In this document: one piece after another, positions 44,571-52,383 of the stretch | Numbering within the stretch: the stretch's first letter is position 1 | Layout: each line of letters opens with the position of its first letter | From: Roseovarius spongiae | Lineage (GTDB): Bacteria > Pseudomonadota > Alphaproteobacteria > Rhodobacterales > Rhodobacteraceae | Direction: 5' to 3' | Assembly: GCF_003651245.1 (NCBI RefSeq) | Contig: NZ_RAPE01000008.1 | Span: 1 to 64,000, forward strand | Length of the DNA stretch: 64,000 nt | The notes under the pieces: generated by a model | Databases searched by the model: none | The model's input: the letters and a program-made list of their open reading frames with translations, nothing else | Told to the model about the DNA's origin: nothing | Program-made: the position numbers and the translations under genes

Positions 44571-44665
44571 CGCTTTTACGTCTGAAGCTGGAGTTCTCCG
44601 CTACGGTTGTCTGGCTGGGAGAGGAGCGGAATCACATGAAGGCATCGAAGTTTTCAGACGCGCTG
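44571..44665 (+). pseudogene. Remnant of an IS3-family orfA start
   Basis: An ATG at 44636 begins MKASKFSDA, identical to the first residues of OrfA in a common alphaproteobacterial IS3 group (MKASKFSDAQKAFIL...), then the match stops. The preceding 60 bp look like the leader of such an element. The OrfB fragment near position 400-1068 is of the type that normally pairs with this OrfA. Confidence 0.45.
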
Positions 44666-45050
44666 CTACGGTCAGGTGGTGCACACGATCAACTTTCCAA
44701 TCCGGAACAATGGACGCAGGCCAGTCGTCTCATCAAGTTCAGCCTGATCCTTCAGAGCCGGGAAAATATCGCGATCTGAGCCAGAGAGTGAATTATCCTC
44801 GCCTTCTTCGGGTGCTGCGCCGCGCTTTCGTGCCGAACTCTTGATCATGTCTTTAACCTCATACCTGAACGTCTTACTTCTCGTCGCGGGCCAATTGCCC
44901 GGAGATCGTGACAGAATTCTGACGACTTCGGGCGGGGGCCGGCTGAAACCAGGAAACAGTCTATTTCTTTAGACAAGTGCGTTCAGAGGTGCGAGCGGAT
45001 CATTCGCAAGCGCCTCGGCGATCCCCCTGACAGGAGCGGTGGCGCCGTCT

Positions 45051-45674
45051 TTACACCGCGCCGGAAAGGCTACCGTTCCCTGGCCTGACGCCCGCGTCCT
45101 CCAGCCCCTCGCGATCCGGCAGGTCGCGCAGGCTTTCGAGGCCGAAAGCGAGCAGGAACCGCTCGGTCGTCACGAAGGTATAGGGCGCGCCGCGGCGGGG
45201 GGCGCGGGGGCCGGTGGCGATGAGGCCGCGGGCGTGCAGACGGCCGATCAGGTCGCGCCCGATCTCGCGCCCGAAGATCTCCTTCAGCCCGTCGCGGGTG
45301 ATCGGCTGGCGATAGGCGATGGCGGCGAGCACCGCGATGTCGTATTCGCGAAGATCGAGCGCCTGGTCGCCGACATCCGCGGCCGCCCGGATCGCCGGCG
45401 CGTGGGCCGCGCGGGTGCGCAGCATCCAGCCGCCCGCCACCCGCGCCACCTCGAAGGCGCGCCCTTCGAGATCGGCGGCGAGGTCCTCGACCAGCAGGTC
45501 GACCGACGCCCCCTGCCCCACCACGCGGGCCAGGTCCTCGCGCGGCACGGGCGCGGCGCTGGCGAACAGCACCGCCTCGACCCTGTGCATCCATTCCCGC
45601 CAGCGCAACTCGGGCGGCAGGTCGGCCAGTTCGCGGTCCAGCTCGGGCTCGGCTCGGGTCTTCGCCACGCTCAC
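45051..45674 (-). CDS. scpB: Segregation and condensation protein B (ScpB) family
   Basis: A 207-aa protein with the two winged-helix domains of ScpB: ELRWREWMHRVEAVLFASAAP at the start, then DLREYDIAVLAAIAYRQPITRDGL and IGRLHARGLIATGPRAPRRGAPYTFVTT. ScpB is the kite protein that regulates SMC-type condensin. Here scpA and smc are absent and the partner is a DUF1403 gene overlapping it by 4 bp. I recall the same pair on other Rhodobacteraceae and rhizobial plasmids. A role in maintaining the replicon is likely. Confidence 0.87.
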   Translation of the reverse strand: MSVAKTRAEPELDRELADLPPELRWREWMHRVEAVLFASAAPVPREDLARVVGQGASVDLLVEDLAADLEGRAFEVARVAGGWMLRTRAAHAPAIRAAADVGDQALDLREYDIAVLAAIAYRQPITRDGLKEIFGREIGRDLIGRLHARGLIATGPRAPRRGAPYTFVTTERFLLAFGLESLRDLPDREGLEDAGVRPGNGSLSGAV

Positions 45675-46558
45675 ACCCCGTAGAGCCGGAACGTGTCGCG
45701 CCCGGTCAGCTCGCGCACCGCGCCGAGGTCCACCAGCCGGTCGCAGAGCCGGCGCGCCGCCCGGTCCGGCAGGAGCAGCGCCGCGGGCGCCGCCGCGTCG
45801 CGGGTCAGGAATATCTCGACCGCCGCCGCGGCGCCTTTCGCGCGCAGCTTCGGCGCCACCGCGTTCAGGCGCGCCGCCCTCCGCGCCAGATCCGCGGCAA
45901 GGCGCAGGGCCTCGGCCGCCGCGAGCGTCGCCGCGCGATGGCAGGCGACCCTGAGATCATCGCCCCGCTTGCGCAGATCGGCGCGCTTCAGACCGTTGAC
46001 GAGCAGCGGCGCCGGACGGGCCCAGCCCAGGGCCTGCGCCAGCGCCGCATCGGCGAGGATGAGACCGGCCGCCTCGGCGCGCGGGCGCTCCGCCAGAACC
46101 GTCTCGAGCACCGAAGAGGCGCGCGCGACGGGCGCCTCCGCGCGCCCCGCGTCGAGCCAGATCGCGATCCGCCGCTCGTCCTCGCCGGGCAGGGCCCGGG
46201 CCAGGGCCCCGGGCGACGCCGGCCGCGCCACCGCGCGCCGCCAGGACAGGTAGATCTCGCCGGCCGGGCCGGGCAGGTCCCCGAGCCTCAGCAGGTGCGC
46301 CGCGTCGCGCAATTCCCCCGCCCGTTCGGGGCGCCCCGCGAAGGCCGCGCACGCCGCGGCGGCGCGCAGCGCCAGGCGGTCCCGCAGCAGCGCCCCGGGC
46401 GTCGTTTCCGCCGAGAGCGCCAGATGCAGATGCGCAAGGGCGGCCCCCGAGAGGAACGCCGCGTCTTCAGGGGTTTCGGCCCGTCTCAAGGCGACCCAGC
46501 CCGGCATCCGGGATAGTGTCTCGAGGCTCGGCTCGTGGAGGATGGGCTCGGGTTTCAT
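45671..46558 (-). CDS. DUF1403 family protein
   Basis: A 295-aa, very Ala/Arg/Leu-rich helical protein beginning VALRRAETPEDAAFLSGAALAHLHL, with LRLAALRAAAACAAF-like helices and later WARPAPLLVNGLKRADLRKRG and LRDRAA-type segments, which I match to DUF1403. Its stop overlaps the start of scpB (ATGA), so the two are one operon. Given the partner, it may take the place of ScpA (the kleisin) in an SMC-like complex, but that is inference. The promoter should be within 46559-46714, shared with the divergent integrase. Confidence 0.75.
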   Translation of the reverse strand: MKPEPILHEPSLETLSRMPGWVALRRAETPEDAAFLSGAALAHLHLALSAETTPGALLRDRLALRAAAACAAFAGRPERAGELRDAAHLLRLGDLPGPAGEIYLSWRRAVARPASPGALARALPGEDERRIAIWLDAGRAEAPVARASSVLETVLAERPRAEAAGLILADAALAQALGWARPAPLLVNGLKRADLRKRGDDLRVACHRAATLAAAEALRLAADLARRAARLNAVAPKLRAKGAAAAVEIFLTRDAAAPAALLLPDRAARRLCDRLVDLGAVRELTGRDTFRLYGV

Positions 46559-46635
46559 GTTCAGAGCCTATCTTGCCGCGGCGCTTATGGCCACAAGATA
46601 TCGCACAAACCGCCCCATCCTGCCGCACAGTGTCG

Positions 46636-46662
46636 TGTCCAATAAGTTTGCATTATCGGACA
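46636..46662. other. 10-7-10 inverted repeat, candidate recombination site or operator
   Basis: TGTCCAATAA and TTATCGGACA are inverted copies differing at one position, with a 7-bp spacer GTTTGCA. The geometry suits a core site for the tyrosine recombinase whose gene starts 52 bp downstream; alternatively it is the operator for the divergent promoters of the integrase and DUF1403 genes. Confidence 0.45.
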
Positions 46663-46714
46663 TAAATGGATAGGCTGGCAAACAGGCGCAGAATTCGGGA
46701 ATTTCCGGGGAAAG

Positions 46715-47839
46715 ATGGCCACAGGGGACGAGAAATCGACGTCATCGCGCTCTGGCGCGTTCCATGATGCTCAGCGTCGTCGTTCTGGCGACAAGAACGA
46801 CGCAGACGAGAGAGAGCAGGCGCAAGGCGATGCCATCGCCTTGCCCGCGCATGTCGCAGGGTCCGGCACGCTCGACCGGCTGGTCGACACGGCGCGGGAT
46901 TATGCCCGGGCTGCGGCGTCCGAGAACACGTTGAAGGCCTACGCCAAGGACTGGGCCCACTTTGCGCGCTGGTGCCGGCTGAAAGGCGCGGACCCCCTGC
47001 CCCCGTCGCCCGAGATGATTGGTCTCTACCTTGCAGATCTGGCAACGCCCACAGGCAAGAGCCCTGCCCTTCTGGTCTCGACCATCGAGCGACGTCTCTC
47101 GGGCCTTGCCTGGCACTATGCGCAACGGGGCTTCACCCTGGATCGCAGGAACCGCCATATCGCCACGGTTATGGCGGGCATCAAACGCAGGCATGCGCGC
47201 CCACCGGTTCAGAAGGAAGCGATCCTGCGCGATGACATCCTGGCGATGATCGCCACCCTGCCCCATGACCTGCGCGGGCTGCGGGATCGGGCGATCCTGC
47301 TTCTGGGTTACGCCGGCGGGCTGCGCCGCTCCGAGATCGTCAGCCTCGACGTTCACAAGGACGACACACCGGATTCGGGCGGCTGGGTCGATATCCTCGA
47401 CGGCGGCGCCCTGCTCACGCTCAACGCCAAGACCGGCTGGCGCGAGGTCGAGATCGGGCGTGGGTCAAGCGATCAAACCTGCCCCGTCCATGCGCTGGAG
47501 CAATGGCTGCATTTCGCCCGGATCGATTTCGGACCCGTCTTCACGCGCACCTCGCGCGACGGGAAGCGGGCGCTGGACGCCCGCCTTTCCGACAAACACG
47601 TCGCGCGGCTGATCAAGCGATGCGTGCTCGACGCCGGCATCCGCCCGGAGCTGTCGCAGAAGGACCGCCTCGCGCTGTTTTCGGGCCACTCCTTGCGCGC
47701 CGGGCTCGCCAGCGCGGCGGAAGTCGACGAGCGCCATGTCCAGAAGCAGCTCGGCCACGCCTCCGCCGAGATGACCCGCCGCTACCAGCGTCGCCGCGAT
47801 AGGTTCCGCGTCAACCTGACCAAGGCGGCGGGGCTATAG
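46715..47839 (+). CDS. Site-specific tyrosine recombinase (XerD/phage-integrase type)
   Basis: A 374-aa protein. The core-binding SAM-like domain covers residues about 50-150 (YARAAASENTLKAYAKDWAHFARWC); the catalytic domain shows LLGYAGGLRRSEIVSL (first Arg), GHSLRAGLAS (HxxR), QLGHASAEMT and nucleophile Tyr357 in RRYQRRRD. Unlike the pair at 40817-44106 it is of ordinary length. The annotated ATG has GGGGAAAG touching it, closer than ideal. Plasmid integrases of this type often resolve multimers or mobilise cassettes. It is convergent with the Wzc-like gene. Confidence 0.88.
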   Translation: MATGDEKSTSSRSGAFHDAQRRRSGDKNDADEREQAQGDAIALPAHVAGSGTLDRLVDTARDYARAAASENTLKAYAKDWAHFARWCRLKGADPLPPSPEMIGLYLADLATPTGKSPALLVSTIERRLSGLAWHYAQRGFTLDRRNRHIATVMAGIKRRHARPPVQKEAILRDDILAMIATLPHDLRGLRDRAILLLGYAGGLRRSEIVSLDVHKDDTPDSGGWVDILDGGALLTLNAKTGWREVEIGRGSSDQTCPVHALEQWLHFARIDFGPVFTRTSRDGKRALDARLSDKHVARLIKRCVLDAGIRPELSQKDRLALFSGHSLRAGLASAAEVDERHVQKQLGHASAEMTRRYQRRRDRFRVNLTKAAGL

Positions 47840-47858
47840 GCCCGCCCCGCGGCCGCGC

Positions 47859-49976
47859 TCAGTTGTCGTAATAGGAGTTGTACGCCCCGTAGCTGTCGCC
47901 ATAGCCGTAGCGCTTCATGCCCCGCGCGCTGATCTGGCCGAGCACCAGCCCCGAGACCCGCACGTTGACCCCTTCGAGCGAGCGCAGCCCCTCGCGGACC
48001 TGGCGCTGCGAGGTGCTGTCCCATTTGACCGTGTAGAGGATCGCATCGACCAGCTGGCCGATCACCCGCGCGTCGGGCACCGCCAGCACCGGGGGCGTGT
48101 CGATGATGATGTAGTCATACCGCTCGCGCAGCCCCTTGAGGAAGTCGCTGAACCGGTCGGACGAGAACACGTCGGCGGCGTTGGCCTTGGTGCGCTCGGC
48201 CACCAGCAAATCGGCGCCCAGGGTGGGTTCGTGGACCACCGCGCTGTCAAAGGGCGCGTCGCCGCTCAGCACCGACATCATCCCCTTGCGGTCGGTGATG
48301 TCGAAATACTCCGCGAAGATGCGCCGCCGCATGTCGCCCTCGATCAGGAGCACGTTCTTGCCCATGCCCGACAGGTTCTGCGCCAGCGCGAGCGATTGCG
48401 TCGTCTTGCCCTCGCCCGGCACCGAGGAGGTCGACATGATGATCTGCGGCGGATGGTCGAGATCGGACAACAGCACCGAGGTGCGCAGGTTGCGGATCGC
48501 CTCGGCGGCGGCCGAGGTCGGTTTCTCGGAGAGGTATTTCAGCACGTTCCGGCGCCGGCGCGCCGGAATCGCGGGGATCTGTCCCAGCACCGGGTAGCCG
48601 GTGCGCGCCTCGAGATCCTCGGCGAGACGGAAGGTGTTCTGCGCGAATTCGCGCGCCAGCACCAGCGCCGCGCCGGCCAGCGCCCCGAGGATCAGCGACA
48701 GCGCCAGGATCACCATCTTGCGCGGCTCGGACGGAGAGAGCGGGATCACCGCCTGGCTCAGCACCCGGCTGTCGGCCTGCTGGATGCCCTGCTGGATCGA
48801 GGTCTCCTTGAGCCGGTTGAGGAAGGATTCGTAGATCAGCCGGCTGGCCTCGGCCTCGCGCTCGAACTGCTGGAGCGTGACGAGATCGGCGGATTGCTCC
48901 GCGATCTGCTTCTCCTGGGTGGTGATCGACCCTTCCAGCGCCGCAATCTGGTTTTCGGCGCGGGTCACGTCCAGCTCCGCGCGCTCAAGCACCTGCCGGA
49001 AGCGCGCATCGAAAGCGGTGCGGTCGCCCTCCTCCATCATCCGCAACAGGCGGGTGAGCGTGGCGTCGCGCGCGACCTCGGCCATGGTTTCGGGATCGCC
49101 CGTCGCCTGCGCCGCCTCGAGCTCGGCGACCCGGGCGGCGGCGGCCGCGCGGCTGTCCTGCGTCGCGCGCAGCCGGTCGCGGCTCTCCTTCAGCTGCCGG
49201 TTCAGCGCCGCCAGCGCCTCGGGGCTGATGAGATCGGTGCCCGCGTTGAACTCCTTGACCGCGGCCTGCGCGTCCTCGAGATCCGCCTGCAATTCGCCGA
49301 CGCGGGCGCTCAGCCACTGGGTCGCCTTCTCGGTGGCGGCGAACTTCACCTCGATCTGGTCGAGAATGTAGAGATCGGCCAGCGTGTTGGCGAGCGCGGC
49401 GGCCATCTCGGGATCCTCGCTCTCGGCGGTGATGCGGAAGACGTAGCTCTGGCGCACGTTCGACACCGATATCCTGTTGCGCACCTCGTCGATCACCGAA
49501 TCGAGGATCTCGCGCTCGCGCGGAGCCGACGCCTCGCCCCGGCCAAGCACGGCCCCGATCAGACCGCCCAGCGAAAACCCCTCGTCGGGGCGCAGCCGGT
49601 AGTTGAACTCGGGGTCGTTCACCAGATCGAGCTGCTTCACCAGCTTCTCGATCAGGCCGCGGGCGCGGATCACCTCGACCTCTGTGTTGATGGTGGCCTG
49701 GTCGCCGGAGAGCCCGCTCATCACGCTCTCCATGTCGAGCACCTGCTCCTTGCGGCTTTCCAGCATCACCACCGAATGGGCCCGGTAGATCGGCGTCGCC
49801 ATGACGAAGGCGTAATAGCCGCCCAGCACGAACGCGATCCCCGCCGCCAGCGCGATCCAGAGCTTGCCGCGCCAGAGCGTGCGGAGCAGCTCGCCGAGAT
49901 TGATCTCGCCCTCGCCGGCCTCGGAGGGCGGGCGGGTGGCGTCGCTGGCCGGCGTGATGTCTTTCATGAACTGCAT
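47859..49976 (-). CDS. Wzc/ExoP-like polysaccharide co-polymerase and tyrosine autokinase
   Basis: A 705-aa protein. The first helix lies at residues about 36-55 (LWIALAAGIAFVLGGYYAF), a Wzz domain and long coiled coil follow (about 200-400), and the second helix is MVILALSLILGALAGAALVL. The cytoplasmic kinase domain has STSSVPGEGKTTQSLAL (Walker A), VLLIEGDMRRR (Walker A') and YDYIIIDTPPVLAVPDARV (Walker B), and ends in a tyrosine cluster YGYGDSYGAYNSYYDN. Such proteins control Wzy-dependent chain length and export, with Wza as partner; a wza-like gene lies at 58395. A PPP-type phosphatase gene is next to it. Confidence 0.93.
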   Translation of the reverse strand: MQFMKDITPASDATRPPSEAGEGEINLGELLRTLWRGKLWIALAAGIAFVLGGYYAFVMATPIYRAHSVVMLESRKEQVLDMESVMSGLSGDQATINTEVEVIRARGLIEKLVKQLDLVNDPEFNYRLRPDEGFSLGGLIGAVLGRGEASAPREREILDSVIDEVRNRISVSNVRQSYVFRITAESEDPEMAAALANTLADLYILDQIEVKFAATEKATQWLSARVGELQADLEDAQAAVKEFNAGTDLISPEALAALNRQLKESRDRLRATQDSRAAAAARVAELEAAQATGDPETMAEVARDATLTRLLRMMEEGDRTAFDARFRQVLERAELDVTRAENQIAALEGSITTQEKQIAEQSADLVTLQQFEREAEASRLIYESFLNRLKETSIQQGIQQADSRVLSQAVIPLSPSEPRKMVILALSLILGALAGAALVLAREFAQNTFRLAEDLEARTGYPVLGQIPAIPARRRRNVLKYLSEKPTSAAAEAIRNLRTSVLLSDLDHPPQIIMSTSSVPGEGKTTQSLALAQNLSGMGKNVLLIEGDMRRRIFAEYFDITDRKGMMSVLSGDAPFDSAVVHEPTLGADLLVAERTKANAADVFSSDRFSDFLKGLRERYDYIIIDTPPVLAVPDARVIGQLVDAILYTVKWDSTSQRQVREGLRSLEGVNVRVSGLVLGQISARGMKRYGYGDSYGAYNSYYDN

Positions 49977-50165
49977 TCGCCCCCGGCGCGAAAAAAACCT
50001 GGGGTGATGTCACACAACGCGCGGCCAAAGGCAATGAGCGAGGGCCGCGCGGGCGGGTTTTCCCGCCGGTCCGAGCCCCGCGTGCGGGCCGCGCGGCCCC
50101 CCGGCCCTTGCTTCCCGGCCTTGGCGACTCATATAACGACGCATCACCTTTTCCTGCCGCTCCGG

Positions 50166-50951
50166 ATGCCCGTCTTGCCAGTGCGCCCCTTCCTGCCGTT
50201 CCGCAAATCCGCCGCGCCCGACGCCGGGAGCGCCGGGCGCAGCCTCGCGCCCACGCAGCCGCTCTATGCGATCGGCGACATCCACGGCAGCAGCGCGCTG
50301 GTCGAGCCGCTGCTGGCGCGGATCGACGCGGATATCGTCGAGGCCGGGCATGCCGATCCGCACCTGGTCTTTCTCGGCGATTACGTCGATCGCGGCGACG
50401 GTTCGGCCTCCGTGCTCGAACATCTGCGCGCCCTGCAGGCCGACCTGCCCGGCTCGGTCACCTGTTTGATGGGCAACCATGAGCGCATGATGCTCGACTT
50501 TCTCGACGACCCGGCCGGGCGCGGCGCGCGCTGGCTGGCCAATGGCGGGCTGCAGACGCTGGCGAGCTTCGGGGTCGGCGGCATCGGCGCGCGGCCCTCG
50601 CTCGAGGACATGAGCGACGCCGCCGAGGCGCTGCACGCCGCCCTGCCCGCGGGGCTCGAGGCCTGGCTGCGCGCCCTGCCCCTCTGGTGGCAGAGCGGCA
50701 ACGTGGTCTGCGTCCATGCCGCGATGAACCCTGAAAAACCGCCCGAGGCGCAGGACAACCGCGCCCTGCTCTGGGGGCACCGCCGGTTCTTCGAGATCCC
50801 GCGCGAGGACGGGCTCTGGGTGGTGCATGGTCACACCATCACCCGCGAGCCCACAGTCGCGGGCGGGCGCATCGCGGTCGACACCGGGGCCTATCATTCC
50901 GGGCGGCTGACGGCGGCGGCGATCACCGAGGGCGGCTGCCGCTTTCTCTAG
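50166..50951 (+). CDS. PPP-type metallophosphatase (serine/threonine phosphatase family)
   Basis: A 261-aa phosphatase with the PPP signature set: YAIGDIHGSS (GDxHG), VFLGDYVDRGDGS (GDxVDRG), CLMGNHERMML (GNHE), and later histidines VCVHAAM and VHGHTIT. These bind two metals and cleave phosphate esters, on proteins or on small molecules such as diadenosine tetraphosphate. The start at ATG 50166 is the likeliest. It is divergent from the Wzc-like kinase by 190 bp and convergent with repA, overlapping it by 4 bp, so it could oppose the kinase; PPP enzymes usually act on Ser/Thr, so this is inference. Confidence 0.85.
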   Translation: MPVLPVRPFLPFRKSAAPDAGSAGRSLAPTQPLYAIGDIHGSSALVEPLLARIDADIVEAGHADPHLVFLGDYVDRGDGSASVLEHLRALQADLPGSVTCLMGNHERMMLDFLDDPAGRGARWLANGGLQTLASFGVGGIGARPSLEDMSDAAEALHAALPAGLEAWLRALPLWWQSGNVVCVHAAMNPEKPPEAQDNRALLWGHRRFFEIPREDGLWVVHGHTITREPTVAGGRIAVDTGAYHSGRLTAAAITEGGCRFL

Positions 50952-51943
50952 CCGCCCGCCCGCTTCTTCACGAACCCGAGGAAGGCCGCGCCGGGCGCGC
51001 GCAGCCGCGGCTGCCCCGAACGCACCCACCAGGCGCGCCACTCGGCCTCGAGCGCGTGCACGTCCGCGCCGGGCATCAGCGCGCGCGCCTCTTCCAGCGC
51101 CTCCGCACCGATCCGCGGCCCCTGCCCCGGCTCGATCACCTGGTCGCGCCGCGCAAAGCGGATCAGGTCGCCCGGCTCCTCGTGGAGCGTGTAATCCGGC
51201 AGATGCTGGTTCTGAATCATGTCGCGCAGCATCTTGCGGAACACCCGGCGCGGCGAGGCGGAACCCGATTTCTTGAGCAGCGTGTCCACCGACGCGCGCC
51301 ATTCCGCCTGCCGCCCGCAATGCTTGCGCGCGAGTTCATAGATTCGCCGCTCGAGCGGCTTGCGCAAGGAAAAGTAGTCGCGGCTCAGCGTCAGCACCGA
51401 TTTCGCGCAGACCGCGCGAAAGAGCCACTCGCTCAGCGTCACGGTCACGCTGATCATCCGCCCCCCGCGCGAGCGGCGCAGGATCTGCCAGCCCTCGATC
51501 AGCCCGAAACCGGTGGTGACCTCCTGCCCGCCGGTCTCCACGTTGGTGGTGATGCGCGTGCCCGCCAGCCGCTCGAAGGCCTCGCGCAGCCGGCGATAGG
51601 CGTCTCCGCTGGTCTCGCGCCCGGTGGCCAGCAGCAGGTCATGCGCGGTGAGCGTGAGCGTGCGCGCCACCGCGCGCCCGGCGTTGAGCGCCGCCATCAA
51701 CTGGCTGATGCAGAAGATCAGGATGTCCTTGTCGTGGATGGTGGCCAGCCCGCGCACGCTCGGCGTGACGGTGATGCGCGTGCCGTTATGCTCGTAGTCG
51801 AGGATGCGCCGGTCGGGCCGGGTGGAGAGGCTGAAGACCGGATGCTCCATGCTCGCCAGGTCGTCCTTGGGGATCGCCCCCCAGATGTCGCAGACAAACA
51901 GGTCGCCCATGCCCTGCGCTCGCGCCACTGCCTGCCCGCTCAT
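50948..51943 (-). CDS. repA: Plasmid replication initiator protein RepA (RPA family)
   Basis: A 331-aa initiator with the RPA/RepA core: PVFSLSTRPDRRILDYEHNG, RITVTPSVRGLATIHDKDILIFCISQL, a helix-turn-helix-like HDLLLATGRETSGDAYRRLREAFERLAG, and SRDYFSLRKPLERRIYELARKHCG. It is transcribed away from the intergenic iterons and DnaA box, as expected for an initiator that binds its own promoter/origin region. Together with the divergent parA-parB it defines a RepA-type replicon as found in roseobacters. The C-terminus (residues 270-331) is variable. Confidence 0.9.
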   Translation of the reverse strand: MSGQAVARAQGMGDLFVCDIWGAIPKDDLASMEHPVFSLSTRPDRRILDYEHNGTRITVTPSVRGLATIHDKDILIFCISQLMAALNAGRAVARTLTLTAHDLLLATGRETSGDAYRRLREAFERLAGTRITTNVETGGQEVTTGFGLIEGWQILRRSRGGRMISVTVTLSEWLFRAVCAKSVLTLSRDYFSLRKPLERRIYELARKHCGRQAEWRASVDTLLKKSGSASPRRVFRKMLRDMIQNQHLPDYTLHEEPGDLIRFARRDQVIEPGQGPRIGAEALEEARALMPGADVHALEAEWRAWWVRSGQPRLRAPGAAFLGFVKKRAGG

Positions 51944-52034
51944 ACTGCCCGCCCATCTGCCTGCCGCCTCCTTCGTTCCGTGTGCCCGGACTTCATCGGA
52001 GGGAATCGTGGTTTCAGTGACGCCACCCTAGAAG

Positions 52035-52139
52035 TTATCCACAGGCCCTGTCCAGCGCCGGGGCGCCCGCGCATCGGGGGATCGGAGTCGGGTTGTCGGG
52101 GGATCAGAGTCGCCCTGTCGGGGGTTCGGAATCGCCCGG
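52035..52139. other. oriV: Plasmid origin region: DnaA box and three 22-bp iterons
   Basis: A consensus DnaA box TTATCCACA lies at 52035-52043. Three direct repeats of 22 bp follow at 52074, 52096 and 52118, each opening TCGGGGG and containing a GATCNGAGTCG-like core (third copy GTTCGGAATCG). They lie between divergent repA and parA, the usual place of an iteron origin recognised by RepA. The AT-rich stretch and T-run near 52228-52240 could be the unwinding element. The 440-bp gap between repA and parA holds nothing else I can name. Confidence 0.8.
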
Positions 52140-52383
52140 ACATCGAAAATCCGCCCGAAACCCATACGCCACAAGGGCTTGGCGGAACCGCGATATCCCC
52201 GTAACACTAGGATAACAGGATATAACACGGCCGTTTTTTTTGAGCGCCCGCCGCAAACGCCCCGCAGAAGCGGCGAATGCAGTGCAATTGCTGAGAAAAA
52301 GCCAGGTCCATGCCGGTTTTCCTTCCATGTGCGGTGTTTTTCGCTACACTGTCTGAAAGAGCGCACATATCCCGGAATATCCC

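Larger units (their letters stand above)
44107..45050. other. Degenerate region downstream of the recombinases
   Basis: No intact gene in 944 bp. It contains gene fragments listed separately (an ornithine cyclodeaminase 3' end at 44162-44293 and an IS3 orfA start near 44636). The remaining frames have no recognisable product. This is typical of a junction formed by successive insertions and deletions. Confidence 0.5.

Noticed and set aside
44945..44985. Short inverted repeat GTCTA/TAGAC near 44960 as a second copy of the recombinase core site
   Set aside because: Arms are only 5 bp and the flanking bases do not match the 39784-39813 repeat.
48231..50951. A 906-codon plus-strand open frame running antisense to the Wzc-like gene
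   Set aside because: Only its 3' part (from 50166) encodes a recognisable phosphatase; the rest is the mirror of a high-GC gene on the other strand and has no domain.
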